Below are positions 36,447 to 45,630 of a DNA stretch of 64,000 bases, piece after piece. The stretch covers positions 124,001 through 188,000 of the forward strand of contig NZ_QVEX01000008.1 of the NCBI RefSeq assembly GCF_003434055.1, in the 5' to 3' direction. This DNA comes from Enterocloster aldenensis (GTDB lineage: Bacteria > Bacillota > Clostridia > Lachnospirales > Lachnospiraceae). The translations under genes were made by a program, and so were the position numbers. Position 1 is the first letter of the stretch. The number at the start of each line of letters is the position of its first letter. Under the pieces are notes generated by a model. It worked only from the letters and a program-made list of their open reading frames with translations. It searched no databases and had not been told where the DNA came from.

Positions 36447-36494
36447 AATGTTTTGTTCCTCCGTTTTTTGTTAGTTTGATTGGTTCTAATGGGT

Positions 36495-36523
36495 ATTATA
36501 CATAAAAAATGGGGAATTGTCAG
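36495..36523 (-). promoter_or_regulatory. Predicted sigma-A promoter of the CNNM/OadB/OadG operon
   Basis: CTGACA at 36523-36518 and a perfect TATAAT at 36500-36495 are separated by 17 bp, about 50 bp before the start codon. GGAGG at 36460-36456 is the ribosome binding site. Confidence 0.75.
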
Positions 36524-36586
36524 CTAAAGATTGTATTAAGATGGGGTGGATTTATGGGGATGGGCGAGGGGGGGGGTATTCCGTCC

Positions 36587-36821
36587 GTGAGCGGAATGGG
36601 GATGGGAGGGATGGACGCTGGCTGCGGGGCTAGCAGCTCTAAGTCTTCGGGATTCGGCGCTGGACAAGAGGCCGGCTGCCCAAACTCGCGCTTAGCTTTT
36701 ACCGTTAATCTTGGTATCGGGCTCAGACAAAGGGCGCCTGCCTCTTAGCACCGATTCCCGAAGACTAAGACCTGCACGCCCCTGTAGATGCATCCATCCC
36801 TCCCATCCCCATTCCACTCAC
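36587..36821. repeat. Large inverted-repeat element A
   Basis: Two 29-bp arms at 36587-36615 and 36793-36821 are inverted with 28 of 29 bases matching; they are G-rich on one side and C-rich on the other. Inside, AGTCTTCGGGATTCGG at 36642-36657 is inverted at 36751-36766 with one mismatch. The central part has only short pairings such as GAGGC/GCCTC. It lies in the 0.9-kb gap between the ABC exporter and CNNM genes and encodes no credible protein. It may be a structured RNA or a mobile palindromic element. Confidence 0.75.
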
Positions 36822-37035
36822 CCACTACGTATCCTCAATTGCCCTTCCTCATGAATCCGGATAGTATGATAGGTCCCTAAGCCTAAGCCCTCCCTCTCCC
36901 CCATTCATATCGCTTATCCAAAAATACATATTATCCTAAATATATCTTAATCTAATATCCTGAACATACCCTATCCCAACTACATATCCTTCCCCCATTT
37001 TGCGTATGTAATGGCCGGAATCCCCAGCCCGCAAG

Positions 37036-37295
37036 ACGGGCCAGGGCCGGGCGGACGGGGCAGGTCTGGGGGCGTAGTGGAGGAGGCCGCAGCTTCTTAG
37101 GTCCTGGCAGATTAAAAGACGGGGGTGGATTCTGGCATCAAAGCCAGAATCCAAGGTGCTCTGAACGTAGAAAGTCCTTCAGGATTTCTACGTTCAGAGC
37201 ACCGATCCCCCGTCTTTTAATCTGACAGGGCCTTAGAAGCTGCCCCTCCGGAACTCAGCCTCCAGGCCTGCCCCGTCCGCCCGGCCCTGGCCCGT
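37036..37295. repeat. Large inverted-repeat element B with branched apex
   Basis: Two 29-bp arms (37036-37064 and 37267-37295) are perfectly inverted. A second 34-bp stem (37092-37125 with 37207-37240, 31 of 34 matching) lies inside. The apex holds two separate hairpins: a perfect 10-bp stem (37127-37136 / 37143-37152) and a 23-bp stem with one bulge (37155-37178 / 37181-37203). The compensated, branched fold is far more ordered than a terminator. It lies just after the ABC exporter operon on the minus strand. Confidence 0.85.
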
Positions 37296-37345
37296 TTTGG
37301 GGGCGTACCCCCACCCCATACCAAACATCCCAAATATCCCAAAAA

Positions 37346-39115
37346 TCACCCCCGCGCAAACTGACTATTATAGATTTCCGCATAGAATCCCCCCCGCTCC
37401 AGAAGCTCCTCATGCCGTCCCTTTTCCACGATATGCCCGTCCCGCATGACCAGGATTACATCGGCTTCCCGGATGGTGGACAGGCGGTGGGCAACGATAA
37501 AGCTGGTTCGGCCTTCCATCATTCTTGCAAATGCTTTCTGGACACGGATTTCCGTTCTTGTATCAATGGAGGAGGTGGCCTCGTCCAGTATTAGCATGGG
37601 CGGCAGGCACAGCATGACCCTGGCTATGCACAGCAGCTGCTTCTGGCCCTGGGACAGGTTTCCTCCGTCTTCGCTGATGACCGTGTCATATCCTTCAGGC
37701 ATCCGCATGATGAAACCATGGGCATGGGCTTCTTTGGCTGCCCGGATGATTTCCTCTTCCGATGCATCCGGACGGCCGTACGCAATGTTCTCGCGGATGG
37801 TCCCTGTTTTGAGCCATGTTTCCTGCAGGACCATCCCATAGTTGGTCCTCAGGCTTTTTCTGGTTATGTTGCGTATGTCCGTTCCCTCTACCTTGATGGA
37901 ACCGCTGTCCACATCGTAGAAGCGCATGAGCAGGTTGATGATGGTGGTTTTCCCGCAGCCGGTGGGTCCCACGATTGCCACCCTCTGGCCGGGATTTACA
38001 TTCAGGCCGAAGTTTTCAATCAGCTTACGGTCCGGTGTGTAAGAAAAATCCACATTGACAAGCTCTACCTTACCCTCCACATGGGTAAGGACAGCGGCAT
38101 CCGGTTTATCATCCAGGATGGCCTTTTCATCAATCAGTTCAAACACACGGGCAGCGGAGGCCAGGGCGTTCTGCAGTTCTGTCACCACGCCGGAGATTTC
38201 GTTGAACGGTTTGGTATACTGGTTGGCATAGCTCAGGAAACTGGTCAGCTGTCCCACGGTCATGAAGCCGCGGATCACAGCGTATGCGCCGGTAATGCCC
38301 ACTGCCGCGTACACCATGCTGTTGACAAACCTGGTGCTTGGATTGGTGATGGATGAGAAGAACGTGGCCCTCAGGCTGTAACCTGCCAGGCGGCTGTTGA
38401 TTTCCTCAAACTGTTTCTGGGTTTCCTCCTGGTATCCAAATGCCTGCACCACCTTCATATTGCCCAGCATCTCATCGGTCAGCGCTGTCAGTTCCCCTCT
38501 TGTCTCGGACTGGTGACGGAACATGACGAATGTCTTCTTGGCGATAAAACTGGCAACAAAAAGGGATACAGGGGTCAGCACCACCACCACAAGCGTGATG
38601 GCCGGATGGATGGACAGCATGAAAAGCAGGGTTCCCCCAATGGTCAGGACACCGGTAAACAGCTGGGTAAAGCCCATGAGCAGCCCTTCTGAGAACTGGT
38701 CAATGTCCGCAATGATCCGGCTGATGATGTCACCGGACGGGTGGGCGTCAATATAGCTTAATGGCAGGGTCTCCAGATGGTTGAATGCCCTGGTCCGGAT
38801 ATCCTTTACCACCCGGTAGGTTATGGTATTGTTGATGTGGTTCATCAGCCACTGGGAAACTGCCGTCAGCCCCACCGCGCCCAGGATTTTCCACAGTATC
38901 CTGGTCAGACCGGCGAAATCCACATTTCCCTGTCCCACAATGCGGTCCACTGCCCGGCCTGTAAGTATGGGGACGTAAAGTGTAAGGGCCACCGTGATCA
39001 GCGCCAGGATAAGGGACATGATGACGCCCCACCTGTACTGTCCTATATAATCCAGGATACGTTTCAGGGTCTCCATGCTCTTGTTTTTATCTAAATCCTT
39101 ATGTTTACTGCTCAT
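37346..39115 (-). CDS. Heterodimeric ABC exporter subunit with canonical NBD
   Basis: This protein of about 589 residues has six membrane helices followed by an ATPase domain, the type of BmrCD/LmrCD/TM287-288 multidrug exporters. Walker A is GPTGCGKTT, the signature is LSQGQKQLLCIARVM, and Walker B ILDEATSSID has the catalytic Glu, so this is the consensus-site subunit. ATG 39115 is within the end of the upstream gene (11-bp overlap), giving translational coupling. Confidence 0.92.
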   Translation of the reverse strand: MSSKHKDLDKNKSMETLKRILDYIGQYRWGVIMSLILALITVALTLYVPILTGRAVDRIVGQGNVDFAGLTRILWKILGAVGLTAVSQWLMNHINNTITYRVVKDIRTRAFNHLETLPLSYIDAHPSGDIISRIIADIDQFSEGLLMGFTQLFTGVLTIGGTLLFMLSIHPAITLVVVVLTPVSLFVASFIAKKTFVMFRHQSETRGELTALTDEMLGNMKVVQAFGYQEETQKQFEEINSRLAGYSLRATFFSSITNPSTRFVNSMVYAAVGITGAYAVIRGFMTVGQLTSFLSYANQYTKPFNEISGVVTELQNALASAARVFELIDEKAILDDKPDAAVLTHVEGKVELVNVDFSYTPDRKLIENFGLNVNPGQRVAIVGPTGCGKTTIINLLMRFYDVDSGSIKVEGTDIRNITRKSLRTNYGMVLQETWLKTGTIRENIAYGRPDASEEEIIRAAKEAHAHGFIMRMPEGYDTVISEDGGNLSQGQKQLLCIARVMLCLPPMLILDEATSSIDTRTEIRVQKAFARMMEGRTSFIVAHRLSTIREADVILVMRDGHIVEKGRHEELLERGGFYAEIYNSQFARG

Positions 39116-40973
39116 CCCGCTCCACCTCCTCCCTGGAAAGCTGTGACAGACAGATTTCCCTGTACACCTCACATGAGTTAAGCAGCTCCTTGTGTGTTCC
39201 CATGCCTGCCAGGGCGCCCTCATCCAATACAAGAATCAGATCCGCCTGTTTAATGGTGGTTGCCCTCTGGGACACAATGAACACGGTCATGTCCTTTGTA
39301 CCCTGGCGGATTGCCTTTCTCAGCCTGGCGTCCGTGGCAAAATCCAGGGCGGAAGCGCTGTCGTCCATGATAAGGATCTCCGGCCTGCGCACCAGGGCCC
39401 TGGCAATGGTAAGCCGCTGCCGCTGGCCCCCGGACAGATTGCGGCCTCCCTGGTCAATGTGCAGCATAAGCCCCTGGTCCTTATCATTCACGAATTCCCT
39501 TGCCTGGGCCATGTTAAGGGCATCGTATATCTCCTCATCGGACGCGTCCTTCTTCCCCCACTTCATGTTGTCCCGCAGGGTTCCCTTAAACAGGACCGGG
39601 CGCTGGGGGACCACGCCGATTTTGGAGCGCAGTCCGTCCAGGGTATGGTTCCTTACATCCACGCCGTCCACCAGCACCTGTCCTTTGTCTGCATCGTAAA
39701 AACGCGGGATCAGGTTCACCAGCGTGGTCTTGCCGGAACCCGTGCCGCCAATCACGCCAATGGTCTGTCCAGGCATAGCCTTAAAGGAAATGCCGCTTAG
39801 GGCCGGCGCTTTGGCACCGCTGTATACGAAATCCATGTCCCTGAACTCAACCTTTGGCACCGGGCCTCCGGCCGATGGGCCGGTGGACGGCAGGCTTTCA
39901 CAGGAATCTTCCTTTATATGGCTTACTTTTTCTTGAATCCCCTTTCCATGGCTTACGTTTTCTTGGATTCCCCCTCCAAGGCTTCCGTTTTCATGAGTTC
40001 CCCCTCCGAGGCTTCCACGTTCCTTCACGCTGGTCTCCACCTGGAAAATGCTGTCCACCCGGTTCATACAGGCGGTTGCCTTGGATATGAGGATAATCAG
40101 GTTCGCCATCTTGATTAATTCCACCAGTATCTGGGACATGTAGTTTACCAGGGCAATCACCTTGCCCTGGGTTATGGTTCCGCTGTCCACCTGTTCCCCT
40201 CCCACCCAGATGACAGCCACGATGGCCACATTGATGATTACATAGGTGACTGGATTCAGGAGGGCGGATATCTTTCCCACAAAGACCTGCATCTGGACCA
40301 GGCGGTCATTTTCCCCCTCAAACTTCCCAACCTCGCTTTCCTGGCGGTTAAAGGCCCGGATGACCCTGACCCCCATCAGGTTCTCTCTGGTGGTCAGAAG
40401 CACCTTATCCAGCTGTCTCTGGACCGACCGGTAAAGGGGCATGCTGACCAGCATGATGCCGAACACCACCACACAGAGCACGGGGATGGTCACCACAAAT
40501 ACCATGGCCGAACGCAGGTCCACTGTAAATGCCATGATCATTGCGCCAAACACCACGAATGGGGAGCGCAGCAGCAGGCGCAGCGTCATGTTTATACCGT
40601 TCTGCACCTGATTGATATCACTGGTCATACGCGTGATTAAGGTGGCCGTGCCCACGGAATCTATCTCTGCATAGGACAGGGTCCCGATGTGCTTATACAG
40701 GTCATTCCTGAGGGCTGTTCCCGCCCCGGTGGCCGCCTTGGCCGCAAAATACTGGGCGGTCAGTGAGCAGGCCAGGCCCACAAGGGCCAGCAATAAAAGC
40801 AGGCCTCCCATTTTCATGATATAGCCCCCATCCCTGTTCCTGATGCCCACATCCACCATGCTGGCAACCACAAGGGGCACCAACAGTTCAAAGCTGGCCT
40901 CCAGCATTTTAAACAGGGGGCCAAGGATGCTTTCCTTCCTGTAGTCCTTCATGTAGCTTAACAGTCGTTTCAT
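39105..40973 (-). CDS. Heterodimeric ABC exporter subunit with degenerate NBD and linker repeats
   Basis: This 622-residue ABC exporter half-transporter has Walker A GGTGSGKTT, signature LSGGQRQRLTIARAL and Walker B ILIMDDSASALD. Asp replaces the catalytic Glu, the usual mark of the degenerate subunit in asymmetric pairs. Between the membrane and ATPase domains (about residues 325-375) is a hydrophilic insertion built from 10-residue repeats (GSLGGGTHEN, GSLGGGIQEN, VSHGKGIQEK). It is the first gene of the two-gene operon and is divergent from a LysR regulator. Confidence 0.9.
   Translation of the reverse strand: MKRLLSYMKDYRKESILGPLFKMLEASFELLVPLVVASMVDVGIRNRDGGYIMKMGGLLLLLALVGLACSLTAQYFAAKAATGAGTALRNDLYKHIGTLSYAEIDSVGTATLITRMTSDINQVQNGINMTLRLLLRSPFVVFGAMIMAFTVDLRSAMVFVVTIPVLCVVVFGIMLVSMPLYRSVQRQLDKVLLTTRENLMGVRVIRAFNRQESEVGKFEGENDRLVQMQVFVGKISALLNPVTYVIINVAIVAVIWVGGEQVDSGTITQGKVIALVNYMSQILVELIKMANLIILISKATACMNRVDSIFQVETSVKERGSLGGGTHENGSLGGGIQENVSHGKGIQEKVSHIKEDSCESLPSTGPSAGGPVPKVEFRDMDFVYSGAKAPALSGISFKAMPGQTIGVIGGTGSGKTTLVNLIPRFYDADKGQVLVDGVDVRNHTLDGLRSKIGVVPQRPVLFKGTLRDNMKWGKKDASDEEIYDALNMAQAREFVNDKDQGLMLHIDQGGRNLSGGQRQRLTIARALVRRPEILIMDDSASALDFATDARLRKAIRQGTKDMTVFIVSQRATTIKQADLILVLDEGALAGMGTHKELLNSCEVYREICLSQLSREEVERDEQ
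39918..40007. repeat. In-frame 30-bp minisatellite in the ABC exporter gene
   Basis: Three 30-bp units at 39918, 39948 and 39978, plus a decayed partial unit to about 40020, repeat within the coding sequence. Because 30 is a multiple of three, copy-number change would keep the reading frame and only lengthen the interdomain linker by 10 residues per unit. Confidence 0.8.
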
Positions 40974-41100
40974 ACCGATGCTCCATTCCTAAAATATTGT
41001 CATTTCCCACACTGTCTGGTATTATATCATAGGAATAACCATATTTAAAATATTGTTTTAATATATCATATATACGTTTTTAGTATAGGAGGATTTTGCC

Positions 41101-42003
41101 GTGAACCTGAAACAGATGGAATATTTTATAACAATTGTCAATGAAGGAAGCATTTCCGCTGCCTCCAAAATACTCCACATATCCCAGCCGCCCCTAAGTA
41201 CCCAGATGAAACTCCTGGAGCAGGAACTGGGCGTCACCCTTTTTGAGCGCGGCTCCCGCGCCATTGCCCTGACCCATGCCGGCAAGGTGTTTTATGACCG
41301 GGCCCAGGGCATACTGGACATGACCGGGGCCGCACGCCAGGAACTGGAGCAGATGGGACGCGGACTGCATGGATTTTTACGGCTGGGCATGGTTTCATCC
41401 ACGGAAACCAGTTCCATCATTGGACGTATTGCGGATTTCCGCAGCCAGCATCCCGGGATATATTTCCGTATCTACGAGGGAAATACGTATCAGCTCATGG
41501 ATAAGCTGAACACCGGGCTGATTGAGGCAGCCATTGTACGGACCCCGTTCCCCGAAGATTCCTATGAATGCTCCTATCTGGCGGAAGAACCCATGATGGC
41601 CGTGGGGATGCCGGGACATTTCCCGGATGCGGCAGCGGACAGCATCAGCCTGGAACAGCTTTGCACCTGCCCGCTGATTATCTACCGGCGCTGGGAAGGG
41701 GAGCTTAACCGCCTGCTCCCCCGTGAACGCCAGGATTACCTGTGCATCAATGACGATGCCCGCACCAGCCTTACGTGGGCCGGCACGGGCATCGGTGTTG
41801 CCATTGCTCCTGCTTCCATTGCCCGGCGCGCGCATCCGGGAATGCTTGTAAAGACCATTACCACTCCGGGCTTCACTTCACGCATCACGCTGATACGGCG
41901 CCGGGATGCGGCCATGTCCTCCATCGGACAGGATTTCATCCGCTATTTTAAAGAGGGATGGGACATCATTCCCGCCCGAACAGTTCCTTCCAGTAATAAT
42001 TAA
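41101..42003 (+). CDS. LysR-family transcriptional regulator
   Basis: This 300-residue LysR-type regulator has an N-terminal winged HTH (about 1-60; MNLKQMEYFITIVNEGSISAA in two parts, QPPLSTQMKLLEQELGVTLFER) and a C-terminal effector-binding domain (about 88-290). The start is GTG 41101 with AGGAGG at 41088-41093. It is divergent from the ABC exporter operon, which it probably controls. The intergenic region has TAAAATATTG twice (about 40990 and 41047), a candidate binding motif. Its 3' end overlaps the convergent YihY gene by 38 bp. Confidence 0.9.
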   Translation: MNLKQMEYFITIVNEGSISAASKILHISQPPLSTQMKLLEQELGVTLFERGSRAIALTHAGKVFYDRAQGILDMTGAARQELEQMGRGLHGFLRLGMVSSTETSSIIGRIADFRSQHPGIYFRIYEGNTYQLMDKLNTGLIEAAIVRTPFPEDSYECSYLAEEPMMAVGMPGHFPDAAADSISLEQLCTCPLIIYRRWEGELNRLLPRERQDYLCINDDARTSLTWAGTGIGVAIAPASIARRAHPGMLVKTITTPGFTSRITLIRRRDAAMSSIGQDFIRYFKEGWDIIPARTVPSSNN

Positions 42004-42802
42004 TCTCTGCCCCGAAAAACAGGATGCACATGCACATATAGAGCCACAGCAGCAACAGCACGATGGCTGTAAGGCTGCCGTACATATAAGAATAATTCTT
42101 TCCCCCGATATGGTTGAAATACAGGGAAAATGCAAAGGAAAATGCCATCCACCCCACGGTTGAGAACACGGCTCCCGGAATCTGCTCCCGCAGCTTTAGC
42201 TTCTTATCCGGCACAAAGGTATAGATTCCAAGGAAGAACATGATCAGGATCATCAGCGCCCAAAGGGCCCTGAAATTGATGATATGGGTGACCACATCTG
42301 CCACAATAGGGAAACGGTTTACCATAAATGCCTGAATCATGTTCCCAAAGACCAGAAGGCCAAGGGAAAGGATGCATACCAGTATGAATACAATGGTATA
42401 ACCCGAGCAGATGAGCCGGCCCACCACATACCAGCGCTTCTCCCCATGCCCATGGACCCGGTTAAGTCCCCTGGCCACGCTGAACATCCCCCTTCCCGCC
42501 GACCACAGGGCCGTGATTGCCGTAACGCTTATCATGGTGGCCGGCGATTTAAGAGACAGGTCATTCACCACCCTGAAGGCCAGGGATTTGTAATCCACAG
42601 GCACCAGACCTACAATCAGTTCCATGAACTGCGCATTGCTGATGCTTGGTATCATCTGTACGGCCGTCAGCAGCAGCATGATAAACGGCACCACGGACAA
42701 GATAATGAAAAAAGAAACCTGGGCCGCGTACACAGTCATCTCATCCTCTGCATATTTATCATATACCTGTTTCACTGCCACGATTAAACCGAACATAAAC
42801 AC
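41966..42802 (-). CDS. YihY/BrkB family membrane protein
   Basis: This 278-residue integral membrane protein has about six helices. AAQVSFFIILSVVPFIMLLL, ALWSAGRGMFSVARGLNRV and LPGAVFSTVGW-like segments (here IPGAVFSTVGWMAFSFAF) are the family marks. Its role is not established; the RNase BN name once used for the family is incorrect. It is 11 bp downstream of acylphosphatase and ends inside the convergent lysR gene. Confidence 0.9.
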   Translation of the reverse strand: MFMFGLIVAVKQVYDKYAEDEMTVYAAQVSFFIILSVVPFIMLLLTAVQMIPSISNAQFMELIVGLVPVDYKSLAFRVVNDLSLKSPATMISVTAITALWSAGRGMFSVARGLNRVHGHGEKRWYVVGRLICSGYTIVFILVCILSLGLLVFGNMIQAFMVNRFPIVADVVTHIINFRALWALMILIMFFLGIYTFVPDKKLKLREQIPGAVFSTVGWMAFSFAFSLYFNHIGGKNYSYMYGSLTAIVLLLLWLYMCMCILFFGAEINYYWKELFGRE

Positions 42803-42813
42803 TCCTCTGATAC

Positions 42814-43086
42814 TTAATATATTTCCCTGAAACTGCTCTCTTTAATCACTGGGATCATCTCTGTTTCCATACGTTCTATGCGTATGAAACGTCCCTGGTG
42901 AAGCCGCTCCACCAGTCGCTCCATGGATGCTTCATCCCCCTGGACCTCCATCTCCACATCCCCGTCCCACAGATTCTTCACCCATCCCGTAAGTCCCAGG
43001 GACCTGGCCAGATAGCATGCCGTATACCGGAATCCCACGCCCTGTACCCGTCCTGAAAATATTATGTGTTTCCTGACCATTTTCAT
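42814..43086 (-). CDS. Acylphosphatase
   Basis: This 90-residue protein has the acylphosphatase fold and hydrolyses carboxyl-phosphate bonds such as acetyl or carbamoyl phosphate. The phosphate-binding motif GRVQGVGFR with its catalytic Arg is at about 12-20, and the catalytic Asn is in GWVKNLWDGDVE. It follows the D-2-hydroxyacid dehydrogenase by 7 bp. Confidence 0.95.
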   Translation of the reverse strand: MKMVRKHIIFSGRVQGVGFRYTACYLARSLGLTGWVKNLWDGDVEMEVQGDEASMERLVERLHQGRFIRIERMETEMIPVIKESSFREIY

Positions 43087-43093
43087 AACCCCA

Positions 43094-44038
43094 TCACTCC
43101 ATTACATTCTTCGGGGTCCCGTCCAGGTATGCGGCCACATTGTCAAATACAATCACAGCCCGCTTCACCAGCGCTTCCTTTGTGGCAAAGGCCACATGAG
43201 GGGTTACGATGATGTTGGGCGCTGAAAACAGCGGATGATTCTTTTCCACCGGAGGTTCCTTTTCAAACACATCAATGCAGGCCCCCCCGATCCTGCCTTC
43301 AGACAGTGCCTCTGCCAGGGCCTCTGAATCCACTACCGGGCCCCTGGCCGTGTTGATAAGGACTGCATCTTTCTTCATCCATCCAATGCGTTCACGGTTC
43401 ATAAGGCCACGTGTGCCATCATTGAGAGGCGTGTGCAGGGACACGATGTCACATTCGGACAGCAGGGTCTTAAGGTCTACAAAACGGATTCCCTCCACAT
43501 CCTTGACAGTCCTGCTGTATGCCAGTACCTCGCATCCAAAGGCCTGGGCAATCCGTGCCACCCGAAGGCCAATAGCCCCGGTCCCAACCACGCCGAATTT
43601 CCTGCCTTCCAGTTCAACCCCCACCAGTCCGTCCTTGGTGCCCCCCTGACGGCATACCCGGTCACATGGGATTATGTTCCTGTAAAGGCTGATCAGCATG
43701 CCGAATACCAGGTCGGCCACCGCACTGGTGGAGTATCCCGCGCAGTTGCACACCGTAACCCCATGTTTCCGGCAGGCATCCATTGCAATGTGGTCGATGC
43801 CTGTAAATGCCACTGCCAGAAGTTTCAGCTCCTTGCATCCGTTTATTACATCCTCATTTAACGGCAGGTTGGATACCACAATGATTTCCGCATCCTTTCC
43901 GCGCTCAATCAGTTCCTGTGTGCCCGTAACCTTTGTGTCGTGATATACAATCTCCACCCGGTCGCCCAAAGCTTCCTTTGCCATGGATAAAAGCTTATCC
44001 TCATCCACTCCAAGCGGTTCAATTATAACCATTTTCAT
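43094..44038 (-). CDS. D-isomer-specific 2-hydroxyacid dehydrogenase
   Basis: This 314-residue NAD-dependent dehydrogenase has the Rossmann motif GTGAIGLRVA (about 147-156), the catalytic Arg in NTARGPVVD, Glu in DVFEKEPP and His in VTPHVAF. It could be a D-lactate, hydroxypyruvate or phosphoglycerate-type enzyme; there is no ACT domain and the length is short for SerA. It is in a probable operon with acylphosphatase and YihY. Confidence 0.9.
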   Translation of the reverse strand: MKMVIIEPLGVDEDKLLSMAKEALGDRVEIVYHDTKVTGTQELIERGKDAEIIVVSNLPLNEDVINGCKELKLLAVAFTGIDHIAMDACRKHGVTVCNCAGYSTSAVADLVFGMLISLYRNIIPCDRVCRQGGTKDGLVGVELEGRKFGVVGTGAIGLRVARIAQAFGCEVLAYSRTVKDVEGIRFVDLKTLLSECDIVSLHTPLNDGTRGLMNRERIGWMKKDAVLINTARGPVVDSEALAEALSEGRIGGACIDVFEKEPPVEKNHPLFSAPNIIVTPHVAFATKEALVKRAVIVFDNVAAYLDGTPKNVME

Positions 44039-44180
44039 CTCAATCTACCTCCGATATTTTATGCAGGGAATCATGGCCCCGCTGCAGGGCCTTTATTTCC
44101 TATCAATTATATAGCACCGGGTTGGATTTTACAAGCCAAACACAGCTCCAAGGCATTTCCGGCAGCCAAGGATTCCCCCA

Positions 44181-45440
44181 TCATTGTTCCATCTCCACCG
44201 CCAGCTTCAGATTTTCCTTCTCATATTCATTAAACACGCCTGCATCAAACTTATCTGCAGGATATATACCGGAATACCATATGTAGGTGCTGAAAAAATC
44301 ATTCCAGATATCATTCTTGAAAATATATCCATGGCGGGCATAGATCTCATTGCGGAAAACCGCTGTCAGCTCCGGCGTCCAGCTTATCTGCCGCATTTCC
44401 TCCCTTGTGTAATATCTGGTGTCTGAATCAAAGACCGGCAAACCGTAATCCACAGGATATCCCCCTGCAGGATATCCGCCTGCGCCGCCTTCCTTAAGCT
44501 GCCTTTTATAAGCCGATACGTTATAATGAAGCGCTTCTGTTGTTGGCGCGGACGCATCTGCCTTATGGTATCCATAATAATCCCATATGATTTCATTGGA
44601 CAGGAACTGATACCCGGATGATTCCTTTTTAAGGGTCACCATACACTCCTGGCTAAACTGGGTATACCCGTCGGAAAGGCACCATATCCTGTACAGGTTT
44701 CCATCCGCTTCGCCTTTGGGACAGAAAAAGCTGCGTATGTTCGTATCACCGTGCTGCGTATAATACCGGTCATACTGGGGCAGGTAAACCCACCCAAGCC
44801 CTGTCTTCATCTGGTCAAGGGTAAGTCCTGTTTTATCCAACAGGAACGCATCAATCTGTTTCTTATCCAGGCGCACCATATCTGTCATGATCTCCGTCTG
44901 GCCCACTGCATTGAGAAATGCATCCCTTTCTTCCCCTGTCATGGCAGACTGTTCCAGGCCGGCCCCTGAATAAAATACCTCATTCAGATTCAGGTACTCC
45001 GGGGTCTTGTATTCAGACAGGAGAAAGCCATAATTGTCAGCCTGGTTCAGATATTGTTCAAAATACCGCAGTTCCTCTTCTTTCAGCTGGCGCGGCGCCT
45101 CCCCGCCCGGGTCCGCAGATTCCCCTGACAGGTCATATGACCATTCTGTGTTATAAGATCCTGACACTTCCTTCACCTTTTCATCTATCCCTTCCTCATC
45201 GCTTCCGCCCAACCCCTTCTTTCCATTCCCATCTGAACCATGCCCCGGGCGGTCTGTTCCCTCTGCGTCTGTCCCAACCGCCCTGCCGGCATCCGGACTA
45301 CATGCCGACAGCCCCAGCATAAGCACCGCCGCCGACAAAAGAATCATGGCCCATGGCCCTTTTCTCTTTGATAGGCGGATTTCCTCCCTTAAGTCATGCC
45401 TCTTCCTTAATCCCTTCCTCTCCTTTGAATCTCTTCCCAT
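44181..45440 (-). CDS. YARHG-domain lipoprotein
   Basis: This protein of about 419 residues has a basic N-terminus, a lipoprotein signal peptide ending at LGLSAC (Cys about 47), and a low-complexity Gly/Asp/Glu linker. A middle region of unknown fold follows, and the C-terminus has a YARHG domain (EIYARHGYIFKNDIWNDFF), an extracellular domain thought to bind cell-wall material or peptides. ATG 45440 fits AGGAGG six bases upstream better than the in-frame TTG or the adjacent ATG. It lies downstream of the blaR1-type gene but after a terminator. Confidence 0.8.
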   Translation of the reverse strand: MGRDSKERKGLRKRHDLREEIRLSKRKGPWAMILLSAAVLMLGLSACSPDAGRAVGTDAEGTDRPGHGSDGNGKKGLGGSDEEGIDEKVKEVSGSYNTEWSYDLSGESADPGGEAPRQLKEEELRYFEQYLNQADNYGFLLSEYKTPEYLNLNEVFYSGAGLEQSAMTGEERDAFLNAVGQTEIMTDMVRLDKKQIDAFLLDKTGLTLDQMKTGLGWVYLPQYDRYYTQHGDTNIRSFFCPKGEADGNLYRIWCLSDGYTQFSQECMVTLKKESSGYQFLSNEIIWDYYGYHKADASAPTTEALHYNVSAYKRQLKEGGAGGYPAGGYPVDYGLPVFDSDTRYYTREEMRQISWTPELTAVFRNEIYARHGYIFKNDIWNDFFSTYIWYSGIYPADKFDAGVFNEYEKENLKLAVEMEQ

Positions 45441-45530
45441 CATTTGCCTCCTCAATTTATTACCAATATTTTACCATGGTTTGCAAAATACAAATATGAA
45501 ATTATCTTTAATTTTCAAGTTCTTCCGGCC

Positions 45531-45561
45531 AAAAAACCTGCTGTCAAAATAACAGCAGGTT
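45531..45561 (-). terminator. Terminator after the blaR1-like gene
   Basis: A perfect 10-bp stem (AACCTGCTGT / ACAGCAGGTT, 45535-45544 and 45552-45561) is followed by six T residues on the minus strand. It ends the blaI-blaR1 transcript. Confidence 0.9.
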
Positions 45562-45630
45562 CCCGGTTCTTGACAGGAGTCACCTTTTGTATGGTTCCTT
45601 ATGTATAACTCCTTATATATGGTTCCCTTT

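Noticed and set aside
36936..37154. Short minus-strand open frame inside element B
   Set aside because: Composition follows the palindrome arms; no start signal and no recognisable protein.
44060..44100. GGCCC/GGGCC hairpin downstream of the YARHG gene region
   Set aside because: Only a 5-bp stem and the T-rich side is on the strand opposite to the local genes, so it is not supported as a terminator.
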